Translations under genes and position numbers: made by a program
Shown here: positions 1 through 7,239 of the stretch, in pieces
Numbering within the stretch: position 1 is the first letter of the stretch
Layout of the letters: every line of letters starts with the position of its first letter
The notes under the pieces: generated by a model
Databases searched by the model: none
What the model saw: only the letters and a program-made list of their open reading frames with translations
What the model was told of the DNA's origin: nothing
Source of the DNA: Pseudomonas sp. MRSN 12121
GTDB lineage: Bacteria > Pseudomonadota > Gammaproteobacteria > Pseudomonadales > Pseudomonadaceae
DNA length: 64,000 nt
Assembly (NCBI RefSeq): GCF_000931465.1
Contig: NZ_CP010892.1
Span: forward strand, 3,991,388 to 4,055,387
Direction of reading: 5' to 3'

Positions 1-1115
1 AACATCCAGCCGGATCCACTAGAGCCGCCAAGAGCCGCTTGGTAATACGTGGCGCGGCCGGCGCTATCAGCGCGCAACAAACCCTCGACCGCGAACTCCA
101 CGAAGCGGGCGCCGGAGCCGAACAGCTTGTTGTTGAGCTCGTCCTCGACAGTGTCGATGTAGGGCTTGAGGCCGAACGTGATAAAGCCGGTCAGTTGCTG
201 CTCCAGGTTGGAGCCCATGATTGAGGTCTTGCCGGCGCGGTTGGCCAGCCACAGCGGAACGCCGTAGATGCCCGCCAGGGCCTCCTCCTGGAACTGCTGA
301 GACTCGATGAACTGGGCATCTTTCTGGCTGATGCCGGCCGGGACGATCTTGGGGTTCCCTTGCAGGATCGCCATCTTGCCGATGTCGTCGGCATCGGCTT
401 TGCGCACATCTGGAAACTTCTTGAGGATCTGGGTCTGCTGGGCATCGGTCAGGAACTGCTCGTAGATGACGTAGCCGCCAGTGAACCCACCCTTGCGCAT
501 GAAGCGCGCCGACCACTGCTGACCGGCCTTGGCCAGGCCCATGGTTTCGGCCTGGTGCTCAATCGGTGACAGCCCGACGACGCCGTCCAGACTGAACAGC
601 TTGAAATGCAACATGTTTTCCGGGGATACCGGGAATGGGTCGCCCTCGCTTGGAGTAACCAGATAGAGCAGGTCGCCATCGGTATCGATCTTCACTGCCC
701 TGCCATCCAGCGGCACCAGACCTATCGGTTCGCCGTGAATGTTGCGCTCGATCAGGGCAAACGCATTGCCGCGCAGCGCCATGTTCACGACCACGAACTT
801 TAGGAAGTTCAGCATGGTCATGTAGGGGTTTGGCTTGCGCAGCAGCTTAAGCATCCGGTCAGCACCGGCCACCAACTTCCGCCCGCCCTCCTTGTCCTCG
901 TACAGCTTGAGCGGCAGACCGCTCAGGGACTCGGAGAGGATCTTGACGCAGGACCAGACCATGCTGATGGACAGGGCCGTCTTGACGGTGACACGCACGC
1001 CGGCTTTGGTGCGCCTGCCACCGACCTCGAGGTCAACCTCGACATAGTCGCCCGTGGTCGGGTCGGTGTAACCGAAGAAGCCCCAGGTCATGGGGTTGTA
1101 CCATTTGAATGCCAT
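1..1115 (-). CDS. Phage portal protein, HK97 family (3' end outside window)
   Basis: I read this frame directly from the minus strand. It stays open for 371 codons from an ATG at 1115 to the window edge, so the C-terminus is missing. The N-terminus (MAFKWYNPMTWGFFGY) and the internal stretch with SLSGLPLKLYEDKEGG, then SPIEHQAE and FMRKGG, match HK97/D3-type portals. These form the dodecameric ring at the capsid vertex through which DNA is packaged. It starts 2 bases after the large terminase stop, the usual TerS-TerL-portal order, so the three are co-transcribed leftward. Other structural genes are expected left of the window. Confidence 0.9.
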   Translation of the reverse strand, partial: MAFKWYNPMTWGFFGYTDPTTGDYVEVDLEVGGRRTKAGVRVTVKTALSISMVWSCVKILSESLSGLPLKLYEDKEGGRKLVAGADRMLKLLRKPNPYMTMLNFLKFVVVNMALRGNAFALIERNIHGEPIGLVPLDGRAVKIDTDGDLLYLVTPSEGDPFPVSPENMLHFKLFSLDGVVGLSPIEHQAETMGLAKAGQQWSARFMRKGGFTGGYVIYEQFLTDAQQTQILKKFPDVRKADADDIGKMAILQGNPKIVPAGISQKDAQFIESQQFQEEALAGIYGVPLWLANRAGKTSIMGSNLEQQLTGFITFGLKPYIDTVEDELNNKLFGSGARFVEFAVEGLLRADSAGRATYYQAALGGSSGSGWM

Positions 1116-1117
1116 GG

Positions 1118-2806
1118 TCAGCCTATAAGTCCAAAGAACCCGTTATCCAGGTAGTCAGCCATTCCGCCCTGGGCTTCAGGGTTGAGAGCCAGGAGCGTCA
1201 CGGCGTTGAACAGCGCCATCAGCGGGTCGATCTTTGCCGAGCCGCTGGCCTGCTTGGTGATGAGGATTGCGTTGCCGCGAGGCTCGACGCGGGCATTACC
1301 ACAGCACCACGCCATCATCGGCTGGCCGCCATGCCACAGGCCGCCTTCGGCCAGCTTTCGCTCGGCGGTCTTGATCGCACCGCCCAGCGTGTAGCCCTGT
1401 TTCACGCCGCCGATCTTCTCGCGGGGAATGCCCCGGGCTTCCAGGGCGTCGAGAATGGCGCCAATGCCGACCGGGTCGAGCCCCACCTGATCGAGCAGAC
1501 CGGCCTCCTCCACCAGGGCAACCAGCTCGGCGATCTGGTCCACGTCATCGCCGATGCGCTCAACCAGGGTCAGGTGGCCGTCGTTTGCAAAGTCACGGAT
1601 GCGCGGCGCTTCGGCTTTCCGACGTTCCAGCACGGACGGGTGCGCCCAGGCGTGCGTCCATGCCAGCCAGCGCCTGGTGTCCCGCTCGCGCCCAACAGCG
1701 GCGAAACCAAGCAAGTCATCAAGACCACCACCGTCGATACCGATGTCGATCACCTCGCAGCGCTCGAGCAGGTCCTGCAAGGTCCTGCAATCGGCCGATA
1801 CCTGCTTCTCCCAGAAGTCAGCGCCGGCCCAGCGGTCCGACAACAGAGCCAGGCCGATCTCGACATTGAGGTGTTTGGCCAGGAAGCCGCGGAACGACTC
1901 CTCGCCATCCATCTGGGCCTGCGCATACCCGCGCTCGAGGAACGGCTCGTCCACCGACAGCCCCAAGTTGGGGTTGGTGATGTAGGCATTGGCGAAGTCC
2001 CGGTGCGCGCCGGCATCGAGCATCGCTTTCGGAAACTCGTACAGCACCGGCAGGAACGACTTGTCGACGATCTCGCCGTCTCGCACCTTGCGGGCGTACA
2101 ACAGCTTCTGCCGGAATACCCCAGCGGGCGGCGCATCAGACTGGGTCGTTGCCCAGATGATGAAGCCCTCAGGGCGAGAGGCCAGGCCGCCAGTGGCCTC
2201 CCGCAGCATTGCCTCGGCGTTGGCACGTTTGCCGAACACCCAGAGTTCGTCGATGAATACGCCGATAGCCTTCTTGCCGGACACCGTCTCACTGTCCGCC
2301 GCTACCACCTTCAAGGTGGCGTTGGTCTGGTAATGGGTCACCGTGCGCAGGTGATCCTGCACCTTCAGCAGCGCCGAAAGCTCGTCGTCGGCGCGCACCA
2401 TGTCCCGGATCGGGATATAGGAGTTGTCGGCGATCTCCTTGGTCGGCGCCAGGATGATGAACTCGCCCGACGGGCGCCAGTTGAGGATCAGCGCCGTGAG
2501 CATAATGCCCGCGGCAATGGTCGACTTACCGTTCTTCTTGCTGATCAGCAGCATGAACTCGCTGACCATGCGCCGCCCTTCGTCCGGGTCATAGGCGCCG
2601 AAGATGGCCGCCACGAACTGGTTTACCCAATCGCGGACCGTCTCGCACATCAACGGGCTGCCGGTGGCGTCCACCATCCGCAGGGCGCCGAATACTTCCA
2701 GGGCCTCCTCGGCCTCAGTCGGGAACAGCGGGTCGAACGGGATCAGGCCCTGGCGCGCGACGATGCGCCGCTCCCAGTCCGGGCATGCAGTGGTCCACTC
2801 CATCAT
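1118..2806 (-). CDS. terL: Terminase large subunit (TerL)
   Basis: The protein has 562 residues, a usual length for HK97-like TerL. It is the ATPase/nuclease motor that cuts concatemeric DNA and pumps it through the portal. The deviant Walker A is SKKNGKST at about residues 89-96, and Walker B plus catalytic acid is FIDE at 184-187. The C-terminal RNase H-like nuclease domain begins near residue 350 with IGIDGG (Asp358) and a following Asp-Asp pair. The gene overlaps the end of terS by 4 bases, indicating translational coupling. The opposite strand is also open for about 600 codons, but that is a GC-rich shadow. Confidence 0.95.
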   Translation of the reverse strand: MMEWTTACPDWERRIVARQGLIPFDPLFPTEAEEALEVFGALRMVDATGSPLMCETVRDWVNQFVAAIFGAYDPDEGRRMVSEFMLLISKKNGKSTIAAGIMLTALILNWRPSGEFIILAPTKEIADNSYIPIRDMVRADDELSALLKVQDHLRTVTHYQTNATLKVVAADSETVSGKKAIGVFIDELWVFGKRANAEAMLREATGGLASRPEGFIIWATTQSDAPPAGVFRQKLLYARKVRDGEIVDKSFLPVLYEFPKAMLDAGAHRDFANAYITNPNLGLSVDEPFLERGYAQAQMDGEESFRGFLAKHLNVEIGLALLSDRWAGADFWEKQVSADCRTLQDLLERCEVIDIGIDGGGLDDLLGFAAVGRERDTRRWLAWTHAWAHPSVLERRKAEAPRIRDFANDGHLTLVERIGDDVDQIAELVALVEEAGLLDQVGLDPVGIGAILDALEARGIPREKIGGVKQGYTLGGAIKTAERKLAEGGLWHGGQPMMAWCCGNARVEPRGNAILITKQASGSAKIDPLMALFNAVTLLALNPEAQGGMADYLDNGFFGLIG

Positions 2807-3345
2807 TTCACCGATCGTAGTGGGCCGCGGCGGGCACCGAATTTACCGGACGCTGCATCGGCAGCCTTCTCTTTCGCCTGCTCCTTCTTCCCGTTATCCC
2901 CCTTCCGGGGATGAACAAAGGGCATCAGGGCCTTGGCAGCATCGACGCGCAACTTGGCATCCGTCTCCAGGTCGTTCATCACCGCGAGGAGGAAGTCCTT
3001 CGGGTCCTTGTGGGACAGCGCGCGGGACAAGTCGAAACCGGCCGGCTCCCACTCGCCTTCCAGGCTCTGCGAGGCTTCAGCAGGCTGAGCGGACGGCGTT
3101 TCATCGGTAGGTGCTGGACCACCACCTTTAACACTTTCTTTAACATCAGCTTTAACATCGCCGGGCAGTTGGCCGAGAGCCCGCTGCTTATTCAGCTCGG
3201 CGACGACATCGGGGTCCTTAGCCAGTCGCGACCCAGCTGCGGACGCTGATTTTTCTGGGCATCCGGCCGCAATGGCTGCGTCTCGATTGGACGCACCTCC
3301 CCTGAGCGCCGCGATGAATGCGCGCTTCTTGGGTGTTAAAGCCAT
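2803..3345 (-). CDS. terS: Terminase small subunit (TerS)
   Basis: The protein has 180 residues. Its N-terminus (MALTPKKRAFIAALRGGASN followed by AAIAAGC) is the helix-turn-helix DNA-recognition region of Terminase_2-like small subunits. The middle is a low-complexity Pro/Ala/Glu linker, and the C-terminal half, with DFLLAVMNDLETDAKLRVDA, is a helical oligomerisation segment. TerS selects phage DNA at the cos or pac site and recruits TerL. It is the first gene of the packaging operon, directly downstream of the candidate cos interval. Confidence 0.85.
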   Translation of the reverse strand: MALTPKKRAFIAALRGGASNRDAAIAAGCPEKSASAAGSRLAKDPDVVAELNKQRALGQLPGDVKADVKESVKGGGPAPTDETPSAQPAEASQSLEGEWEPAGFDLSRALSHKDPKDFLLAVMNDLETDAKLRVDAAKALMPFVHPRKGDNGKKEQAKEKAADAASGKFGARRGPLRSVK

Positions 3346-3476
3346 TTAACAAAAATCCTATGAGGGAAAAAAATCTGTGCGTGGGGTCGAGGGCGGTCTA
3401 GCTACGCGGAAGCTCCAAAATTTTTGCCCCCCCCGGGTCCGGCGCCGAAGCGCGCACCAAGTCGGTGCAAAGGCCA
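3346..3476. other. Gap between HNH nuclease and terS; candidate cos region
   Basis: This 131-base gap lies between the HNH gene and terS, where HK97- and D3-type phages carry their cos site. It contains an A7 run, a T5 run followed by C8, and several short dyads. A palindrome of CATCAGG and CCTGATG arms, separated by 5 bases at about 3476-3494, covers the HNH stop codon. The cohesive-end cut itself cannot be read from one copy, so the cos assignment is inference from position. Confidence 0.3.
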
Positions 3477-3812
3477 TCAGGCGAGTCCTGATGCCTCCTC
3501 GGCCTGCTTGACCGAGTCGTGACAGGGCTTGCACAGCGGCTGCCAGTTCGATTCATCCCAGAACAGCTCCTGATCGCCGCGGTGCGGGATCTTGTGGTCG
3601 ACCACGCTGGCCGCGGCAGTAACGCCTTGCCTCGCGCAGTACACGCACAGCGGATGGTCGAGCAGGTATCGCTCTCGCGCCTTCTGCCACTTGTAGCCGT
3701 AGCCGCGCTGCGTGCTGGTCTTGTCGCTCCTCCAACTGCCCGGGGTGATGACCTTGAGGCGAGAGCCCGCACTCTCCTTCATTCGGGAGCCAAGCGTCTT
3801 GAGCCTGGCCAT
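3477..3812 (-). CDS. Phage HNH endonuclease
   Basis: The protein has 111 residues and a clear HNH signature: Cys56-x2-Cys59, then VDHKIPH with Asp72-His73, Asn89, and Cys94-x2-Cys97-His98. In HK97-like phages an HNH protein of this size next to terS works with the terminase in specific cos cleavage and genome packaging. Its start overlaps the holin stop by one base (TGATG), and terS follows 131 bases downstream. A basic N-terminal segment rich in Lys/Arg probably contacts DNA. Confidence 0.9.
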   Translation of the reverse strand: MARLKTLGSRMKESAGSRLKVITPGSWRSDKTSTQRGYGYKWQKARERYLLDHPLCVYCARQGVTAAASVVDHKIPHRGDQELFWDESNWQPLCKPCHDSVKQAEEASGLA

Positions 3813-4135
3813 CAGCCTTCAACCCGGCGAGCCGCTGCGCGCTCGTAGTAGCCGCGCACCTTCTCCACGCCAAGGAAGCCAACGGCGCCGCCGGCAAAGG
3901 TAGCCATGCTCTGGGGAAGGCCAAGCCATTCGAGCAGCGGCACCAGAGACAGCGTGACCAAGCCGCAGAGGGCTCCTTCCAGGTACATCTGACGACGCGT
4001 ACCGCCGCCATACATGACCCTCAGTACGGCGATGCCGACGGACAGGCCAGCGGCATAGAGTTGAGGCTGATGCATAACCAGCCAGGCGAGCACAGCGGCC
4101 CACAGACCAGGATCCTTGTCAGGCATGTTTGGCAT
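3812..4135 (-). CDS. Phage holin, lambda-family-like
   Basis: This is a 107-residue small membrane protein with three hydrophobic stretches (roughly residues 10-38, 52-75 and 80-95) and a basic C-terminus ending in YYERAAARRVEG. This matches the lambda-type/superfamily III holins found just before the HNH/terminase genes in Pseudomonas phages. Holins form inner-membrane pores that time lysis. No endolysin lies in this window, so it presumably sits left of position 1. This is the first gene after the terminator pair that follows the Q-like gene, so it should be the first late gene. Confidence 0.8.
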   Translation of the reverse strand: MPNMPDKDPGLWAAVLAWLVMHQPQLYAAGLSVGIAVLRVMYGGGTRRQMYLEGALCGLVTLSLVPLLEWLGLPQSMATFAGGAVGFLGVEKVRGYYERAAARRVEG

Positions 4136-4226
4136 CTCGATTCCTCCCTTTCGGGGAGTGCATTAGGTTCGGCCCCAGCAGCACACCCAGCTCGGAGCAA
4201 TGGGCGTGGTGGAGCCGAAAACGAAA

Positions 4227-4250
4227 AAGCCCCGGCGGATGCCGAGGCTT
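4227..4250 (-). terminator. Intrinsic terminator, leftward, in late leader
   Basis: On the minus strand a GC-rich stem (AAGCCTCGGC paired with GCCGGGGCTT) is followed by a T5 tract, the usual rho-independent form. It lies about 90 bases upstream of the holin gene, where a Q-type antiterminator would act. Confidence 0.7.
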
Positions 4251-4348
4251 GGTATGGGTGCAGATGACCGGTGCTGAACTCCGGCATAAGGCTCATGAGT
4301 ACGAATCGCTAGCGCATCAGCCTACGCATCCACCTGCATTGCAGAAAG

Positions 4349-4378
4349 CAAAAAGCCCATCGTGGCGACGGGCTTTGC
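4349..4378 (-). terminator. Intrinsic terminator after the Q-like gene
   Basis: Minus-strand stem AAAGCCCGTC with GATGGGCTTT, followed by a T-rich tail. It lies about 50 bases after the stop of the antiterminator-like gene and should end the leftward early transcript. Confidence 0.7.
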
Positions 4379-4429
4379 ACGCGGAAAAACCGCAAAGTAA
4401 CTGAAATCTATAGGCAGTCCCCGGGCCTG

Positions 4430-4783
4430 TCAAGCGGCCTGACGTCGAATGTCGAGCGCACCATCAATCCAGGCTACTCCGGCCTTCCAGAGCTGGCGGG
4501 TCTTCTCTTCGCCGAACTTCATCTTCTTGCCGACTTCCATCAGCGAGGTATCACGACTGGTGTAGTAGCGCATCAGCACCTGGCCGCACTCGGGATAGCG
4601 CTTCAGTAGCCGACCCATCATCCCATCGATCATTAGCGCGTCATCATCGGTAATCATCGGCGACAGGATCGTGTTCTCGCGGGAAGCGCAGCAGGACACG
4701 CCAGAGCCCAGCACGACCCAACGACCCCAATGCTCCAGCAGATCCTCGGCAGTGCGCTCTTTAAATGTTGGTGTGAAGGCCAT
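4430..4783 (-). CDS. Antiterminator Q-like phage protein
   Basis: The protein has 117 residues. The N-terminal pattern RTAEDLLEHWGRWVVLG and the C-terminal helix-turn-helix-like part (SLMEVGKKMKFGEEKTRQLWKA, given here as one helix pair around residues 80-105) fit the small phage antitermination Q family of Pseudomonas phages. These proteins let polymerase read through the late terminator. Position supports this: it is the last gene of the early leftward operon, right before two terminators and the late genes. Sequence identity to lambda Q is not visible, so the assignment rests on size, HTH and location. Confidence 0.65.
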   Translation of the reverse strand: MAFTPTFKERTAEDLLEHWGRWVVLGSGVSCCASRENTILSPMITDDDALMIDGMMGRLLKRYPECGQVLMRYYTSRDTSLMEVGKKMKFGEEKTRQLWKAGVAWIDGALDIRRQAA

Positions 4784-4786
4784 GGC

Positions 4787-4999
4787 TCAATCCTCCTTGG
4801 CGGCAGGTGCCGCCGAATGAAAAGCACGGCGCCCTGCCCGCCCGAGGATCTTGTCCTGGCATGCATGGATAGCTGTGCAAAACTCTTGGCGCTCCATCGG
4901 GTGCTCGACGGGCAGTTTCACGTATGCATTCCAGGCATCGCCGAGCATCTGCGCTACCTTCGCTTCTTGTTCGGTCAGTTCTGCGATTCGCATGCTCAA
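4787..4999 (-). CDS. Phage hypothetical protein, 70 aa
   Basis: I do not recognise this protein. It is mainly helical (MSMRIAELTEQEAKVAQMLG at the start) with a conserved-looking EFCTAIHACQDKILGR segment around residues 39-54. Its start overlaps the previous gene's stop by 4 bases, and the next gene begins 3 bases after its end, so it is a real member of the early operon. An early accessory role is likely but unspecified. Confidence 0.7.
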   Translation of the reverse strand: MSMRIAELTEQEAKVAQMLGDAWNAYVKLPVEHPMERQEFCTAIHACQDKILGRAGRRAFHSAAPAAKED

Positions 5000-5313
5000 T
5001 CCCCCTTGAACGACGAGCCACCAGGCCCGCGCGAATTGGTTTGCTGGTACAGCTCTGCCATTGAGGTCGGCGCGCCTGGCGGCAGAATCGCAGGCCGGCC
5101 ACCCTGCCGAACCAGCATGCCGAGCTGGACGATCAACTCATCCACCGGCAGCGGCTCCAGCGTCTCGGCATGTACCAGGCCAGATGCATGGCAGCCGATG
5201 CAGTCGAGCTGGTGAAACACGCCCTTGATCAACCCCTTCCCGGTACAGGACGGGCAGTCGGTGAGTGGGATCTGGCGGCGCTCAAAGGCGGGGCCATGGC
5301 TCTTTTTGGTCAT
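4996..5313 (-). CDS. Phage zinc-finger-like protein, 105 aa
   Basis: The protein carries two CxxC pairs close together (CPSC-GKG at about residues 20-26 and CIGC-ASG at 38-44), the spacing of a DnaJ-type or TraR-like zinc knuckle. A helical segment and a Pro/Gly-rich tail follow. It overlaps both neighbours by 4 bases in the leftward early operon. The zinc site suggests binding to nucleic acid or another protein; its exact role is unknown. Confidence 0.7.
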   Translation of the reverse strand: MTKKSHGPAFERRQIPLTDCPSCTGKGLIKGVFHQLDCIGCHASGLVHAETLEPLPVDELIVQLGMLVRQGGRPAILPPGAPTSMAELYQQTNSRGPGGSSFKGD

Positions 5314-6596
5314 TTTGAATCCTCGCCTATGGTTGTTTCCTGAATCTCGCTGCAGCCCTTGTACTGCGTGGTTTGTGGGCCATTACCAGAATCTGCGTTT
5401 CTACCCTCCTTCATCCCGTGGATTCGCTCGAACCCCTTGGTGTCGAGAAACGCATGCCACTGCTCCAGTGCGGCACGCTTACGCTCCTCGGCCGTGGTCT
5501 GGATGTACACCTGCACGTTGTGGCCCATGGCGTGATTGATCAGCAACTCTCCGATTAGGAAGTCGATGCCCTGGTCCGCCCAGCAGCCCCTGGCCAGTTT
5601 GCGCAGGTCGTGACTTGTCCACTCGCCTTGGCCCAAGCGGGTGAAAACCTCGGCTGCTTGCTTCTCGCTCAGGCAGCGCCCAGACCTGCCCGGGAATAGG
5701 AAGCGCCCGGTGTAACCCTCGGCCTGCTGGATCTCGCGATACCGGGCCAGCAGCGCGCACACCTGGGCGGTCAGCGGCAGAGAATGCTCCACCCGGGTCT
5801 TGGTGTTCTCGGCCGGCAAGTACCAGCGCCTGGTTGCCAGGCTAATGTGCAGCCACTGCGCCATGCGGGTCTCGCCGACACGGTTTCCATGACACAGCAT
5901 CAGCAGGGCGAGCATGGCGTCGGCGGGCGCCTTGGTGATGGATTCGGCCAGCGCGGTCAGCAGGTCTTCAATCTGCTCCGTACGCAACCGGGCCGCCTTT
6001 GGCTTAATACGCGCCTTGGTGAAGTCGCCAAAGCGCATCCCCGCCATGGGGTTGGTCGCGACCAGACCCAAGGACCGGGCCTTCTTGAACGCATCAGCCA
6101 GCAGGCCAAACACCAGACGCACGTATTCGAGCGACAGCTGCTCCTGCAGCGGCCACACCAGATCGCGGTCCAGCGCGCTGCGGCTCACGTTCGCCAAGGC
6201 CATGCCGCCCAGGCGCGGAATCAGGTGACGGGTGATGGCCGACTTGGCTGTGGCCTTGCGCTTGGCCGACAGGCTGCGGTTGCGCTCCAGGCGATCGACG
6301 AACCAGGCCAGCATCTCGCCAACGTGCTCCCAGCCCGAGACGGTGGCTGCACTGTCGGAGGCCAGGCGCTGGCGGATACCCGGCAACGCGGCCAGCACCA
6401 CCTTGGCGGACTGGTCGGGGTAGGCGCCGATCCGATGCCAGCGCTTGCGCACCACCAGGTACCAAGTGCCACGCGGGCGGGCTTCAGTGAAGCGGAAGCG
6501 CAGGCCGGGATAGCGCGGGTCGCGCAGCAGCACGGCAGACAGATCGTCACCACGACGGCGCAGTTCGGCGTCGGAGAACGCGATAACCGACGTCAT
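5310..6596 (-). CDS. Tyrosine recombinase inside the early replication operon
   Basis: The protein has 428 residues, starting at the ATG that overlaps the VRR-NUC stop (ATGA); the frame is open further upstream but that part overlaps the nuclease. All catalytic residues are present: Arg239 (HGNRVGE), Lys266 (NTKTRVE), His329-x2-Arg332 (SHDLR), His359 (MGHN) and Tyr364 (VYIQT). The N-terminal part resembles the Arm-binding domain of P4-type integrases. A separate integrase sits beside the tRNA at 20.6-21.7 kb, so this enzyme probably does another job, such as resolving genome multimers or excision, or it is a second integration module. Its overlaps show it is expressed with replication genes, not with lysogeny. 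Confidence 0.9.
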   Translation of the reverse strand: MTSVIAFSDAELRRRGDDLSAVLLRDPRYPGLRFRFTEARPRGTWYLVVRKRWHRIGAYPDQSAKVVLAALPGIRQRLASDSAATVSGWEHVGEMLAWFVDRLERNRSLSAKRKATAKSAITRHLIPRLGGMALANVSRSALDRDLVWPLQEQLSLEYVRLVFGLLADAFKKARSLGLVATNPMAGMRFGDFTKARIKPKAARLRTEQIEDLLTALAESITKAPADAMLALLMLCHGNRVGETRMAQWLHISLATRRWYLPAENTKTRVEHSLPLTAQVCALLARYREIQQAEGYTGRFLFPGRSGRCLSEKQAAEVFTRLGQGEWTSHDLRKLARGCWADQGIDFLIGELLINHAMGHNVQVYIQTTAEERKRAALEQWHAFLDTKGFERIHGMKEGRNADSGNGPQTTQYKGCSEIQETTIGEDSK

Positions 6597-7021
6597 GCGG
6601 CCACCGTGGCGGGCTGCAACAGATAGTTGCGGATGGTCTGCACTGCGTCGATGCTGCCGCGGCACACCACTGCCAGGTAGCCCTCGCGGTGCAGCTTCTG
6701 CAGGTAGGCGTCCTGGCTCGGCGACACCGGGGCATCGAACGGCGGGTTGGCCTTGAACTCGATGTACAGGCCGAACCAGCCGCCGCGGGCCATTGGCAGG
6801 ACCAGATCCGGGATGCCTGCCTTCACCCCCTGAGCTTTCAACTTCGCCGCAACAGCCTTCACCCGGTGCCCGCCGTTCGGCACGTGATAGATCAGGTCGG
6901 CCACCGCCGGCAGACGAAGGCGTAGCTCGGCCATCAGTGCAGCCTGCTCCAGCCCCTCGCGGTCGATTCGTGGCGCACGGCGTGCCGGCGCCTTTAGCAC
7001 CCTCATGGCCTGCGGCTTCAT
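6593..7021 (-). CDS. VRR-NUC domain nuclease
   Basis: The protein has 142 residues. The VRR-NUC core is visible: an N-terminal Glu in REGLEQAALMAEL, HVPNGGHR near residue 47, then GIPDLVLPMARGGWFGLYIE with Asp and the E-x-K pair (IEFK), and a C-terminal Gln-containing helix (SPSQDAYL). This domain belongs to the PD-(D/E)xK superfamily and acts as a structure-specific nuclease on Holliday junctions or flaps. It overlaps the start of the tyrosine recombinase by 4 bases and the DUF3310 stop by 4 bases. That places it in phage DNA replication/recombination, where it may replace a RusA-type resolvase. Confidence 0.9.
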   Translation of the reverse strand: MKPQAMRVLKAPARRAPRIDREGLEQAALMAELRLRLPAVADLIYHVPNGGHRVKAVAAKLKAQGVKAGIPDLVLPMARGGWFGLYIEFKANPPFDAPVSPSQDAYLQKLHREGYLAVVCRGSIDAVQTIRNYLLQPATVAA

Positions 7022-7239
7022 TCCAAAACCCTCGCTTTCTGCTCGAGTTCAATCAGCAACTCAATGAAGTGCTTGGCCTTCTCCAAGTCAGCTATGCCGC
7101 CCTTGTCACGCCACCGGGTCACATACTTAATGACACTTCCCTCGGCGAAGGGGATGCCGTTTGCGTGGATATACTCGATTGGCTGAATTTTCAGCGCTTT
7201 GTAATGACTTCCAGACACTTGCTTTTCGAGCGCACTCAT
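7018..7239 (-). CDS. DUF3310 (SaV-like) phage protein
   Basis: The protein has 73 residues. The pattern VSGSHYKALKIQPIEYIHAN followed by GSVIKYVTRWRDKGGIADLEKA is characteristic of DUF3310 proteins, common beside replication or nucleotide-metabolism genes in phages. The biochemical role is not established. It shares single-base or 4-base overlaps with dnaB upstream and the nuclease downstream, so it is part of the same message. Confidence 0.85.
   Translation of the reverse strand: MSALEKQVSGSHYKALKIQPIEYIHANGIPFAEGSVIKYVTRWRDKGGIADLEKAKHFIELLIELEQKARVLE

Larger units (their letters stand above)
4136..4429 (-). promoter_or_regulatory. Gene-free interval before late genes; probable Q-dependent late leader
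   Basis: These 294 bases between the antiterminator-like gene and the holin hold no convincing ORF. They contain two leftward intrinsic terminators, annotated separately. This is the expected arrangement for a late promoter whose transcripts stop early unless a Q-type protein modifies RNA polymerase. I could not single out the promoter with confidence. Confidence 0.5.

Noticed and set aside
1..40. Cloning-vector sequence (GGATCCACTAG) at the left edge
   Set aside because: The bases continue the portal reading frame in a protein-like way, so a natural match is more likely than contamination.
1109..2914. 601-codon plus-strand ORF opposite the large terminase
   Set aside because: Its translation has no recognisable domain and shadows a TerL gene with intact ATPase and nuclease motifs. 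Long antisense frames are common in high-GC genes.
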